Below, one piece after another: positions 11,666 to 21,442 of a stretch of DNA of 64,000 nt. The stretch comes from an uncultured Clostridium sp. Its GTDB lineage: Bacteria > Bacillota > Clostridia > TANB77 > CAG-508. A program made the position numbers and the translations under genes. Within the stretch, counting starts at the first letter, position 1. Every line of letters begins with the position of its first letter. Below the pieces are notes generated by a model. It had not been told where the DNA came from and did no database searches. It worked only from the letters and a program-made list of their open reading frames with translations. The DNA lies in NCBI GenBank assembly GCA_946565805.1, contig CAMNWO010000002.1:1-64000 (forward strand), in the 5' to 3' direction.

Positions 11666-11890
11666 TTAAAATTGTACATCGATTAAGTCAGCATCTTCTT
11701 TTCGAATCGCGATTAAAGTACCTCGAATTGAAAAGGCACGAGGGTCTTTTGAAGGACTTATTAAAACAGGAGTAATAATAGCGCCTTCGACAAAGCCTAA
11801 ATCTAACAATCTTCTTTTTATATTTCCAATACAATTTAAATTTTTTATATAACCTTTGTGATTTAAAGGTAAATCATTTAATGTGTTCAT
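11666..11890 (-). CDS. feoA: ferrous iron transport protein A
   Basis: 74 aa, KRRLLDLGFVEGAIITPV; directly upstream of feoB. Confidence 0.85.
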   Translation of the reverse strand: MNTLNDLPLNHKGYIKNLNCIGNIKRRLLDLGFVEGAIITPVLISPSKDPRAFSIRGTLIAIRKEDADLIDVQF

Positions 11891-12002
11891 GTTATGCCTC
11901 CCTGAATATAGTTATTAATATTATATTTTGTCGAAAAATAAATGTTACTATTGACAATCCTATTATTTTGTGAAAAAATAACGTTATATTGGAAATGAGA
12001 TA

Positions 12003-12139
12003 GTAGAAGCAGATGTTTTTGAGACAAAGGGGACAGGTCTTAACTGTCTCATTTTACTTAAAGAAAATAAAAATTATTAAATATATAGAAAATGAGACAG
12101 TTAAGACCTGTCCCCTTTGTCTCAAAACATCTGCCTTTA
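12003..12139. repeat. long palindromic element, family B copy 3
   Basis: gagacaaaggggacaggtcttaactgtctcatttt / aaaatgagacagttaagacctgtcccctttgtctc. Confidence 0.88.
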
Positions 12140-12170
12140 CTGTTGCACAAAGTGAAACAAGGAGGAAAAA

Positions 12171-12632
12171 ATGGAAAGATTAAGAGGATTTGAAATTGCA
12201 AAAGGATTTGAGGATAAACAAATCAATTTACCAGTAAGAAAAACAAAATATTCAGCTGGATATGACATAGAAGCAGCAGAAGATGTAGTAATACCAAGTT
12301 TTAAAAAAGGAACGAATCCGACTTTGGTAAAAACAGGTTTAAAGGCTTATATGCAAGATGATGAAGTTATGATGTTATATAACAGAAGTTCTAATCCAAA
12401 GAAAAAAGGATTAGTATTATGCAACAGTGTAGGGGTTATTGACAAAGATTACTATGGTAACCCAGATAATGATGGACATTTTATGTTTGCTTTTTACAAT
12501 ATTAAAGAGGAAGACATCACAATAAAAAAAGGAGAGGCAATAGGACAAGCTGTATTCCAAAAGTACTTAGTAGTAGACGCAGATGAGGCAGAGGGAGAAA
12601 GAATTGGTGGATTTGGTTCTACTAATAAATAA
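12171..12632 (+). CDS. dut: dUTP diphosphatase
   Basis: SAGYDIEA, NRSSNPKKKGL, GVIDKDYYGNPDN, ERIGGFGSTNK motifs. Confidence 0.9.
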   Translation: MERLRGFEIAKGFEDKQINLPVRKTKYSAGYDIEAAEDVVIPSFKKGTNPTLVKTGLKAYMQDDEVMMLYNRSSNPKKKGLVLCNSVGVIDKDYYGNPDNDGHFMFAFYNIKEEDITIKKGEAIGQAVFQKYLVVDADEAEGERIGGFGSTNK

Positions 12633-12858
12633 AAAGTTTAAAAAAAATAAAAAAATTTTTATCCTTAGAAGGGAAAGGGATAGAAGGTAAATAAACATAA
12701 AAAAACGATAGCAAGGGCTTTGACTTTTGCTATTTTTTGTTGTATAATAAATATGGTTAAAAAATCCAATAAAGTTAGTAAATAGTAAAACTATTGACAT
12801 AGCTTTATTATCTTTTTTTCGCCTAATAGACCAAAAGCACTGAAAGGAGTTGGCTTAC

Positions 12859-13422
12859 ATGTTTAATGTAGGAGACAAAATAGTATACCCAATGCACGGG
12901 GCAGGGGTAATTGATTCAATAGAAGAAAAAGATATCTTAGGAGAGAAACAATCTTATTACATATTGAAAATGCCAGGAGAGGTAAAAGTAATGATACCAA
13001 CCGCAAAGGCAGAAACAGTTGGAGTAAGAAATATAATAGATAAAAGTTCTGCAGAAAAAGTAATTGGAATTCTAGAAAAAGACGAAACAGAAATGGACAA
13101 AAATTGGAATAAAAGATATAGAGACAACATGGATAAAATGAAAAGTGGAGACATCTATGAAGTTGCAGATGTCGTAAGAAACTTGAGTTTTAAACAAAAA
13201 GAAAAAGGTTTATCAACAGGAGAGAAGAAAATGCTAAACAATGCAAAACAAATATTAGTAAGCGAATTAGTATTGGCAGAACATGCTTCTCAAGAAGAAG
13301 TAGAACAATTAGTTGATAACAAAATCAATACATCTTTTATGATGTTTAGAGCAGAAGAAGTACAACCAGAAAGTGTAGTAAACAAATTTATTCCATTTGA
13401 TGGAACAGGAACAAACGATTAA
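12859..13422 (+). CDS. CarD-family transcriptional regulator
   Basis: MFNVGDKIVYPMHGAGVIDSIEEK N-terminus; RBS aaggag upstream. Confidence 0.85.
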   Translation: MFNVGDKIVYPMHGAGVIDSIEEKDILGEKQSYYILKMPGEVKVMIPTAKAETVGVRNIIDKSSAEKVIGILEKDETEMDKNWNKRYRDNMDKMKSGDIYEVADVVRNLSFKQKEKGLSTGEKKMLNNAKQILVSELVLAEHASQEEVEQLVDNKINTSFMMFRAEEVQPESVVNKFIPFDGTGTND

Positions 13423-13426
13423 TAAT

Positions 13427-13487
13427 GAAAAATCCAGTCAGGAAAGACAACTGAGGATACTTAAGAAACAAAACTTGACTGGATTTT
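13427..13487 (+). terminator. intrinsic terminator
   Basis: AAAATCCAGTCA ... TTGACTGGATTTT. Confidence 0.75.
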
Positions 13488-13584
13488 AAATTATTTTTAA
13501 AAATTTTGACAAATGTATTGACAAAAACAATACATCATATTATAATATCAATTGTCGTTAATCGATAACCAGTTCAATATTTAT

Positions 13585-13672
13585 GCAGATGTGGCGGAAC
13601 TGGTAGACGCACAGGACTTAAAATCCTGCGGTTGAATAAACCGTGCCGGTTCGATTCCGGCCATCTGCACCA
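13585..13672 (+). tRNA. tRNA-Leu (anticodon TAA)
   Basis: gcagatg/catctgc acceptor stem, long variable arm, anticodon loop cttaaaa, encoded CCA. Confidence 0.95.
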
Positions 13673-14055
13673 TAGACTTATCAATGCTTTGAAGCAATTT
13701 GATAGGTTTATTTTTTTGTTCAAAAATTAATAAATTTTTTTGATGTCTAACAGAATGTCTAACAAATTTAAAAATCAAACTTTCAAAAGCATTGATTTGT
13801 CTAACTGTACTGCCTATGTAATATCTAACAATTTTAGTCTTTTATAATTTCAAGATATTAATTATTTATTGAATAAAATATTACTTAATGATATAATGCA
13901 AGAAAATTAGATTAACATTTTATCAAGTTAAGTCTATGAGTAGATAGGAAAAAATATATATGATAAAATGAAAAAGATGCTAAAGATAAAGTAAAGAAAA
14001 TCAAAATATATGATTTAAAAGGATATGAAATATATAAAGGCGTGAACAAAAAATA

Positions 14056-15264
14056 ATGGAGTATAAAATGAATACAATAACTATTAATGGAGAAACAATA
14101 GTTGTAAAAGATTTATCAATAGATTTTAATAATAATGAAATTCATATTATAGAAAATGATATTTCATCTGAATCATATAGTTTTTTATTTAGACATATTC
14201 TATTAGAAAAATATATTGATAAATTAGTATATTTAAAAGATAATGATGATAATATTTATACGTTTTATAACTGTTATGTTGGAAAACACTACATGGAAGA
14301 GAATAAAATAGATACTATAATAAAGTTTAATGCATATATAACTAATTTTAAAATTAAGGATATTAAAAATTATAAGATTAATAAAATGGAAGTTCGATTA
14401 GAGTATAAAAAATTCAACATAGTTCAAATTGAAGAAAGTATAGGAAAATTTCTGGAAATCTCTATAGGTAGTATGAATTATCGCATAGAACTTGTATTTG
14501 GAGAAAGATATTATAAAATTACATTAGAAAATAGCAAAGAATTGGAAACAGAAAAATTCATGCATAAATTTTTGCAATTTTATGAGTTTTTAATACTCAA
14601 TTTGGGTTATTATTTAGAAATTAGCGAAATAAAACTATTTGATTTTGAAAATGTTTGTGAATATCATTATCCATTTTCAAGTAAGTATTCAGGAATTAAC
14701 AATTATAATGATTATAACTGTGTATTGGGAAAAATAAATAAAAAAGAAATTAAAGAAATTTATAAGAATTGGCTAAAATTAAGAAAAGATACTCACAACA
14801 TATATGATATATTTATAAATGTATTTTCTGTAAAATATTTTATAGAAATAGCATTAAGCACAATCACAAATTGTATGGAAGGATATTATAAATGTATTCA
14901 TAGAGCTACTTTAAAAAAGACTATTAAAGACAAATTTGGAAATCCAAAAATGAAAGATAAAGATTTCAAAGATATAATGAAAGAATATTTGAATTCTAAT
15001 GAAGGAAAGATAATATTTTCTAGTAAAGATAGACAAGCACTGAAAATATATACTAAACTTACTAATCATAGAAATTATTTTGCACATTTAGACAAAAAGA
15101 GAAAACGATTTTATGGAGATAGTAATTTGTATATGTTACTAAAAATTAAGTTATTATTTAGAACACGTATGTTAAATGATATTAAACAAAATATAGAAAT
15201 AGATTGCCTTAAAAAATGCGTAAAAGATATTGAAAAAAATATAGAAAGGAAAAAGGGAGAGTGA
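14056..15264 (+). CDS. hypothetical protein with C-terminal HEPN-like (ApeA-like) region
   Basis: 402 aa; C-terminal TNHRNYFAHLD contains the Rx4xH HEPN signature. Confidence 0.55.
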   Translation: MEYKMNTITINGETIVVKDLSIDFNNNEIHIIENDISSESYSFLFRHILLEKYIDKLVYLKDNDDNIYTFYNCYVGKHYMEENKIDTIIKFNAYITNFKIKDIKNYKINKMEVRLEYKKFNIVQIEESIGKFLEISIGSMNYRIELVFGERYYKITLENSKELETEKFMHKFLQFYEFLILNLGYYLEISEIKLFDFENVCEYHYPFSSKYSGINNYNDYNCVLGKINKKEIKEIYKNWLKLRKDTHNIYDIFINVFSVKYFIEIALSTITNCMEGYYKCIHRATLKKTIKDKFGNPKMKDKDFKDIMKEYLNSNEGKIIFSSKDRQALKIYTKLTNHRNYFAHLDKKRKRFYGDSNLYMLLKIKLLFRTRMLNDIKQNIEIDCLKKCVKDIEKNIERKKGE

Positions 15265-15268
15265 TTTT

Positions 15269-16612
15269 GTGGCAAATACTGAAACGAATAGAATTGAAAA
15301 TAAAGAGCAACTAAATGAAGATTTTGAACAAGAAGTTATTGCATTTCTTAACTATAAAGAAGGTGGAATCATTTATGTTGGAGTTAGAAAAGATGGACAA
15401 GTAGTTGGACTTAAAGATATTGATTTAACGCAATTACAAATAAAAGATAGAATTAAAAATAATATACAACCATCTACTTTAGGATTATTTGATGTAATAG
15501 TGGAAACAATAGATAATAAAGAAGTAATAAAAGTTGTTATATCTAGTGGAACTGAAAAACCTTACTATTTAAGAAAAAAAGGAAGAACTCCTGAAGGATG
15601 TTACATTAGAATTGGTAGTAGCAAGGAAAGAATGACTTTTGATATGATTGATGATATGTATGCTAGGCGTGTCAAAAATTCTTTAAAAGAAATAGAGTCT
15701 CCTAGACAAGATTTAACTTTTAGACAATTAAAGATTTACTATGAAGAAAATGGGATGAAACTGAATGATAATTTTGCAAGAAATCTAAATCTCCTAACAG
15801 ATGAAGGAAAATATAATTATAATGCTTATTTGCTTGCAGATGAAAATAATATATCAATAAAATTAGTTAAATATTTAGGAACAAATAAATTAGAATTGAT
15901 AGAAAATCATGAATATGGTTATTGTTGTATAATTACTGCAACGAATAGAATATTAGACAGATTAGTTGCAGAAAATACAGTATATGCAAAAATTGAATAT
16001 AAAGGGAGAAAAGAAGTTGAAATGATTGATAGCAAAGCTTTAAAAGAAGCTGTTATAAATGCTATTGTTCATAGCGATTATACTTATAATACTTCGCCAA
16101 TAATTGAATTATATTCGGATAGAATTGAGATTACTTCTGGTGGCGGACTTCCTCAAGAGTTATCACAAGAAGAATTTTTGGAAGGTGTTACTGCGCCAAG
16201 AAACAAAGAACTAATTAGAGTATTTAAAGATGTAGATTTAATTGAAAATATTGGCTCTGGAGTATTGAGAATATTAGATGCTTATGATAAAAATTGCTTT
16301 AAATTTATGGAACATTTCTTAAGGGTTACTTTTAAATATAGAGAGAATCCTTTTAAATATGATTCTGAAAATAAAGTGCCAACAAATGACACAATAAATG
16401 ACACATTAAAAGACACAATAAAGTTAACCAAAAATGAACAACAAATTTTAAATTTGATAAAAAATAATAATAGTATAACAAGAGAAGAAATAGTAAATAA
16501 AACAAAACTTTCAGATAGAACTATATCAAGAGTAATAAAACATTTGCAGGAAGAAAATATAATTTTAAGAGAAGGATCAAAGAAAACAGGTTATTGGAAA
16601 ATACAAAAATAA
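15269..16612 (+). CDS. AlbA_2/Schlafen-like ATP-binding regulator with C-terminal wHTH
   Basis: EQEVIAFLNYKEGGIIYVGVRKDG, ALKEAVINAIVHSDY, and a C-terminal helix-turn-helix. Confidence 0.8.
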   Translation: MANTETNRIENKEQLNEDFEQEVIAFLNYKEGGIIYVGVRKDGQVVGLKDIDLTQLQIKDRIKNNIQPSTLGLFDVIVETIDNKEVIKVVISSGTEKPYYLRKKGRTPEGCYIRIGSSKERMTFDMIDDMYARRVKNSLKEIESPRQDLTFRQLKIYYEENGMKLNDNFARNLNLLTDEGKYNYNAYLLADENNISIKLVKYLGTNKLELIENHEYGYCCIITATNRILDRLVAENTVYAKIEYKGRKEVEMIDSKALKEAVINAIVHSDYTYNTSPIIELYSDRIEITSGGGLPQELSQEEFLEGVTAPRNKELIRVFKDVDLIENIGSGVLRILDAYDKNCFKFMEHFLRVTFKYRENPFKYDSENKVPTNDTINDTLKDTIKLTKNEQQILNLIKNNNSITREEIVNKTKLSDRTISRVIKHLQEENIILREGSKKTGYWKIQK

Positions 16613-16747
16613 TCTTATATTGTCTAACAAATGTCAAACAAAATTAAAATTTTTCAAAAAATCTGCCAAACTACTGATATTATTATAAAATTTGAACATA
16701 ATCCAGTTATATCAGTAATTTCTCATAGATACCAAAAGGGAAAACTT

Positions 16748-16842
16748 GGTACTTGTGGTGCTAACAAAACACAGGAGCTTTAAAACTTAAAATTCTGCGG
16801 TTGAATAAACCGTTCCAGTTCGATTCTGGCCATCTGTACCAA
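16748..16842 (+). pseudogene. degenerate tRNA-Leu copy (att-like repeat)
   Basis: ctgcggttgaataaaccgttccagttcgattctggccatctgtacca matches the 3' half of tRNA-Leu at 13585 with substitutions. Confidence 0.8.
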
Positions 16843-16896
16843 CGACGTATCTGTTCGAACTAAATTCAACAGAATTGATACAGAGCGTTATGAGTA

Positions 16897-16926
16897 AAAG
16901 CCCCCGACTAAGCCGAGGACTTTTTA
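16897..16926. terminator. terminator hairpin
   Basis: cccccgactaagccgaggactttttac. Confidence 0.6.
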
Positions 16927-17255
16927 CTTTGACATTGAAGCATTTTTTTTAATATTCTTTCCCTTGCAAGGTTCATTCTAGTAGAATCCTTTTTAGAAAA
17001 AGCAAAAAAACTATCTATCCCTGCAATACCCCAACAACATTCATCTGTGTCAACTTCATTTAAAACTTCTTTTGCTGAATGCATACAGTTCTGACAATAG
17101 TGCCACTCATGCCACGTTTTGTTTACGCCGTAGCAGTATAATTGCCACATTTTTTCTCTTTTATATTCTTTTCCACAACAATTACATTTAGTAGGAAAAA
17201 GGACATATTTCAGTTTAATAGCTTTTAACCGTTTTTGCTCTTTGTCAACTTTCAT
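16908..17255 (-). CDS. Cys-rich zinc-ribbon-like hypothetical protein
   Basis: CNCCGKEY and CQNC motifs in a 115 aa ORF; frame-0 CGG at 17229-17231. Confidence 0.55.
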   Translation of the reverse strand: MKVDKEQKRLKAIKLKYVLFPTKCNCCGKEYKREKMWQLYCYGVNKTWHEWHYCQNCMHSAKEVLNEVDTDECCWGIAGIDSFFAFSKKDSTRMNLARERILKKMLQCQSKKSSA

Positions 17256-17392
17256 TATATTTTCCTCCTTTTATTCTTCGGAAGTCTTTGCCTCTGAAAT
17301 TAATAATTTCAAAGGCAACAAAAAATATGTTACTATTAAGAATCATATCATATTCAACAAAAAAAGCAAGATTATAAAAAAGTTTGCATCTA

Positions 17393-17421
17393 TTGACTTT
17401 GCAATTGAAAAAGTATATAAT
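17393..17421 (+). promoter_or_regulatory. sigma-A-type promoter
   Basis: TTGACT, 17 bp spacer, TATAAT. Confidence 0.75.
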
Positions 17422-17555
17422 AGTTACATAAAATTTGCAGCAAGCAAATTTAGCAAAAAAGAGCATTTACTTATCTAGTAAAACTCGAAAAATTAAAGGA
17501 GGGTAGTTTTTTAGTAACAACGAAACAGTAAGCACATTATGAAAGGAGTATTACC

Positions 17556-17999
17556 ATGGCAAAAAGAGAACTAATAGAAGTATATGTAACACATGATCGG
17601 AGAAAATATACGCAAATAAACATTCCGACTGATATTGATGAGGTGGAACTAAAAGCTGTGCTTCGAGACTTAGGACATATTTCATCTTATCAAGGTCCAT
17701 ATTCCACGACTAAAGTATATTTAGAAAGTGATGATAAGCAGGAGCTTAAAGAAATCTGCATAGCGCAGTACCGTTCTATCAAAGAATTAGGCATAAAAAG
17801 AAATAGCTTAATCTACATTAAAAAGGGAGAGCCGGAACCAGCTAGAAGAGAAGTAGTTTACAGATACAAAAGCCCAGGCTCAAGGAGATACCTATATGGC
17901 TGCCCTATGGCAAGAAGTGTAGAAGATGCTATCAATCAGGCTGAAAAGTATTCAGAAGAAGATAGCGCGATAACAACAGGTACCATTGAGTTGGAGTAA
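17556..17999 (+). CDS. ubiquitin-like (beta-grasp-like) small protein
   Basis: VTHDRRKYTQINIPTDIDEVELKAVL...YRSIKELGIKRNSLIYIKKGE; paralogous to 20863-21201. Confidence 0.5.
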   Translation: MAKRELIEVYVTHDRRKYTQINIPTDIDEVELKAVLRDLGHISSYQGPYSTTKVYLESDDKQELKEICIAQYRSIKELGIKRNSLIYIKKGEPEPARREVVYRYKSPGSRRYLYGCPMARSVEDAINQAEKYSEEDSAITTGTIELE

Positions 18000-18014
18000 G
18001 CGAAAGGAGAGCAT

Positions 18015-19643
18015 ATGGAAAACGTAAATAGTAAATATCCGTTACATACGCTCTTTTTTGAAGTGACTAGCCGATGCAATGCACTCTGCGACCACTGTGG
18101 TAGCAGGTGCACGGCTAGTAAGAAGAACGAATTAACGGCAGATACTTTCAAAAAAGTGTTAGACAATGTAGCCAAAAATTGGGGGACAAAAGCTATTATG
18201 CTAAACATCACAGGTGGAGAGCCACTTATGAGAAAAGACTTGTTTGAAATTGCAGCATATGCAGACCAGCTTGGATTCAAGTGGGGCTTAGTAACAAATG
18301 GCATGTTAATTACAGATGATGTGATTGCAAAAATGAAAGAAACACATATGTCAACCATTACAATCAGCCTAGATGGTATGAAAAAGACACATGAAGAATT
18401 TCGACACGTGCCAGGTTCTTTTGATAAAATTGTCACAGCGATTGAAAAGCTTAAAAACAGCAATTTTGTGGAGCATATTCAAGTCACTTTCATTGCAACA
18501 AAGAATAATATTTCAGAGTTGCCAGAAGTGTATCGGTTTTTAAGTAATTTAGGAATTGATTCACTTAGAATTAGTGGAATTGACCCAATTGGTAGAGCGA
18601 AGGAGAATGAAAGATTGATGTTAAATCAAGAAGACTATTACTTTCTTTTTGATTTCATGAAAAAGCATTCCGCCTCACCACTTCCGGTAGTATGGAGTTG
18701 TACACATTACTTTGGGAATACGGAAAACACAGTAGACCCAACAGGAAAAAAATTCAAGTGTTTTACAGGAATCCAAGTAGCATCCGTGCTTTCCAATGGA
18801 GACATTTTTGGTTGCCCAAACATTCCAAGAAGAAAAGAATTAATTCAGGGCAATGTGTTAAAAGATGACTTTTGCGAAGTTTGGAAAAACAAATTCGAAT
18901 TTTACAGAAATCCCAATCGGACAAAAGCAAAACAGTGCGAAAACTGTGAATATTGGAAACATTGTAAAGGAGATAGCTTTCATACTTTTGACTTTGAAAC
19001 AAAAACACCGCAATTTTGTTATAAGAAAATTTTTGAAAAAGAATCAGGCAAGGAAAAAGCAAAAGAAGTAACCTGTGAAACTATCCTAAAGCAATTGGTT
19101 CAAAAGAATGGAAGGATGCAGTATTACACTGTGGAACCATCACAAGAAGAAACTGCGAAAACGGTTATTTTTACACCACAGGCAACGAAGGAATTGCAGG
19201 GGATTTTCCACTATGGAGAACGTCATCCCAGTAATTTATATGAACAGCAAACAGCTTTAGTAGGAAACAAATTAGGAAGCGTTTTCTTAGTTAAGTATGT
19301 ATTTCCTAGCATTTTATATAATCGTGCTGGAAATATGGCAACGATGGATGAGTTTTGCATGAAACAGATTATGGACGAAGTTTCTATTATCAATGAAAAT
19401 GTCACAAAATCAGATGTCACGTATCAAGATGAATATGGAGAGGTTCAATTTCTTGGATTTGCTCATAGTCATCCAGGAGATACAGCACTTCGATTTAGTA
19501 TCCATGACACAGAAAATCACCAAGAATTTGTAAAACAATTTGGCGAATTTTTATCTATTGTTTTGAATCCGCAAAAAAAGAAAATAGTTTGTTTTGCGGG
19601 AGAGGCATGTGAACAAACAAAATTAATATTGTTAACTAAATAA
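18015..19643 (+). CDS. radical SAM/SPASM protein fused to a C-terminal JAB/MPN metallopeptidase domain
   Basis: CNALCDHC (CxxxCxxC), TGGEP, SPASM cysteines, then AHSHPG...FSIHD JAMM-like motif. Confidence 0.85.
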   Translation: MENVNSKYPLHTLFFEVTSRCNALCDHCGSRCTASKKNELTADTFKKVLDNVAKNWGTKAIMLNITGGEPLMRKDLFEIAAYADQLGFKWGLVTNGMLITDDVIAKMKETHMSTITISLDGMKKTHEEFRHVPGSFDKIVTAIEKLKNSNFVEHIQVTFIATKNNISELPEVYRFLSNLGIDSLRISGIDPIGRAKENERLMLNQEDYYFLFDFMKKHSASPLPVVWSCTHYFGNTENTVDPTGKKFKCFTGIQVASVLSNGDIFGCPNIPRRKELIQGNVLKDDFCEVWKNKFEFYRNPNRTKAKQCENCEYWKHCKGDSFHTFDFETKTPQFCYKKIFEKESGKEKAKEVTCETILKQLVQKNGRMQYYTVEPSQEETAKTVIFTPQATKELQGIFHYGERHPSNLYEQQTALVGNKLGSVFLVKYVFPSILYNRAGNMATMDEFCMKQIMDEVSIINENVTKSDVTYQDEYGEVQFLGFAHSHPGDTALRFSIHDTENHQEFVKQFGEFLSIVLNPQKKKIVCFAGEACEQTKLILLTK

Positions 19644-19650
19644 CTACAAA

Positions 19651-19694
19651 GCTACCAATGAGTTTTAATAGAATTCATTGGTAGCTGTTTTTGT
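19651..19694 (+). terminator. intrinsic terminator
   Basis: gctaccaatgagttttaatagaattcattggtagctgttttt. Confidence 0.85.
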
Positions 19695-19845
19695 TACCTA
19701 AAAATTCGAAAAGGATAAAAATGGGAGAAGAAAAAAGAATAAAAAAGTAAAGACAAAGCATACATTTTTGTGTCATTACACAGAAATAGAGTAATTGTTG
19801 ATGCTACTGTTTCGATACAAAATTTAATTTTATAAGAATGAAAGG

Positions 19846-20606
19846 ATGAAAAAAATGAGGAAGAAAATGGAAAAAATAATGTTTGTTGCTAGTATTTTAC
19901 TATTAATAATTTCGATTTCCGTTATTATAATAGGAGTTGCTAAAGGTATGGTACTATTTGTAAGAATTGGAGTAGCATATTTACTAGTAAGTGTTATAGC
20001 ACTAAAAATAACATATCCAGATTTTATAACAACTAACAGAAATCAAAATTGGCGGTACAAACAACTAACAGTAGAAGAGTTGGAGTTGGTTGAAGATGCT
20101 AAAAAATTAATAGAATGTGTAGATGAAAATATCGTGATTTCTAACTTTAATGTGTATAAAGTAAAATTTTTATGGCATGCTTGGTTTGACTACGATGAGG
20201 ATACTCAAGAATTAAGCATCTTTGTACCTTTTAGACGGTTTTTGAAATTAGGTAAAGACTTATGTTTTTTGACAGTTGTACATGAGATTTTACATTCCCA
20301 AAATTAAAAATATTTGATTCTGAATTTTTGGAAGGATTGAACCAACTGTTAACTATTTGGCTAATAGAAAACTATAGTAAAAAGTACAAAATACCGAAAA
20401 GTATATGTATTGCTACATTAAAACTGGGAAAAGGTAGAAAACTTAAAGTTAATGCTAAATATAAAATATATGAAAAAGAAATGTCAATGGTTAAAGATAT
20501 TTTAGACAAAGCAGATATTGATTTACGAGAAATATTTATTAACTATATTGATGTGAAGCCTGAATTTTTTAAAAGTTTTATTCCATCAAAATATTTTACG
20601 AAATAA
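19846..20606 (+). pseudogene. HExxH putative metalloprotease, frame-disrupted
   Basis: VVHEILHSQN then stop; the same protein appears to continue in another frame (KIFDSEFLEGLNQLLTIWLIE). The break is not at CGG. Confidence 0.5.
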
Positions 20607-20655
20607 TAGGTCAACAATCAAAATATTTTACGAAATAATAGGTCAACAATCAAAA
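20585..20655 (+). repeat. 32-bp tandem direct repeat, about 2.2 copies
   Basis: atcaaaatattttacgaaataataggtcaaca repeated back to back. Confidence 0.9.
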
Positions 20656-20687
20656 GTGGTACTCTAATATTAGGGTGCCATTTTTTA
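20656..20687 (+). terminator. intrinsic terminator
   Basis: ggtactctaatattagggtgcc followed by tttttt. Confidence 0.75.
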
Positions 20688-20738
20688 ATTAAATCATATT
20701 TGCATAATTTTAAAATTTGTTTCTTTACGATATTTTTA

Positions 20739-20767
20739 TTGACTTTACAAATAAAAGAAGCTATACT
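20739..20767 (+). promoter_or_regulatory. sigma-A-type promoter paralogous to the one at 17393
   Basis: TTGACT, 17 bp spacer, TATACT. Confidence 0.7.
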
Positions 20768-20862
20768 AAATGCATAAAAGAAATTGTAAAAAGAGTTTTG
20801 ATATCTAAATAAACTCGAAAGAATTAGCAACAAGAAAACAAACATTAAGAAAGGAGTCTATT

Positions 20863-21201
20863 ATGGCAGGAGGATATTTTGTACAGAAGGACAAAAATGG
20901 ACAAAATAGTATCCCTTTATATGTAATATCAAACGGGAGGAAATATGGTCCTATAGAAATACCAGTGGATGCAAGTGGCATACAATTAAGAAAAAAGCTG
21001 GGAAAAGCGGGATATATTTTAAATTTATCTACCGTTAAACTATACTATAATACAGGGGGGACTCAAAAAGAAATTAGTAGTTACGAATACCGAACTATAA
21101 AAGAATTGGGAATTACACCAAACAGTGTGATTTATACTCAAAAAAAAGAACCGAGGAACAAAGTAGTAACAAGTAAAATTGTGTTTGTAAATGTTGACTA
21201 A
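20863..21201 (+). CDS. second ubiquitin-like (beta-grasp-like) small protein
   Basis: YVISNGRKYGPIEIPVDASGIQLRKKL...YRTIKELGITPNSVIYTQKKE. Confidence 0.5.
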   Translation: MAGGYFVQKDKNGQNSIPLYVISNGRKYGPIEIPVDASGIQLRKKLGKAGYILNLSTVKLYYNTGGTQKEISSYEYRTIKELGITPNSVIYTQKKEPRNKVVTSKIVFVNVD

Positions 21202-21206
21202 ATAAT

Positions 21207-21249
21207 AACTAAAACCGATGAATTTTCTTAGAATTCCTCGGTTTTTTAA
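21207..21249 (+). terminator. intrinsic terminator
   Basis: aaaaccgatgaattttcttagaattcctcggtttttt. Confidence 0.75.
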
Positions 21250-21442
21250 TACCTAAAAATGAAAAAAGGACAAAATATTTATTTTTCATGAAATACTTGA
21301 AAATTATGTAAAATAATAGTATAATGTACTCCATAAGTAATTGCTTTTCTATTACTTATTTCCTTAAATCTCTATTGAGTAAGGAACACTTACTCCTTAG
21401 TTTATCATATAGAACAAGTAAACAGCCAAGAAAGGAGAAAAA

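Noticed and set aside
16748-16842. Second functional tRNA-Leu
   Set aside because: Acceptor stem and anticodon arm are disrupted; best explained as a degenerate att-type copy.
17242-17478. Short overlapping ORFs on both strands upstream of 17556
   Set aside because: They overlap the promoter and leader of the ubiquitin-like gene and lack coding character.
18865-19071. ORF 18865-19071 as a CGG-shift product of the radical SAM gene
   Set aside because: Frame 0 keeps the SPASM Cys motif (CENCEYWKHCKGD), so frame 0 is the true frame at CGG 18918.
20280-20330. Treating the 20.3 kb break as another CGG recoding site
   Set aside because: No CGG is present; the break is at an A/T-rich run and needs a different shift (-1/+2).
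20585-20655. CRISPR-like array
   Set aside because: Only two adjacent copies of a 32-bp unit with no spacers; a simple tandem duplication.
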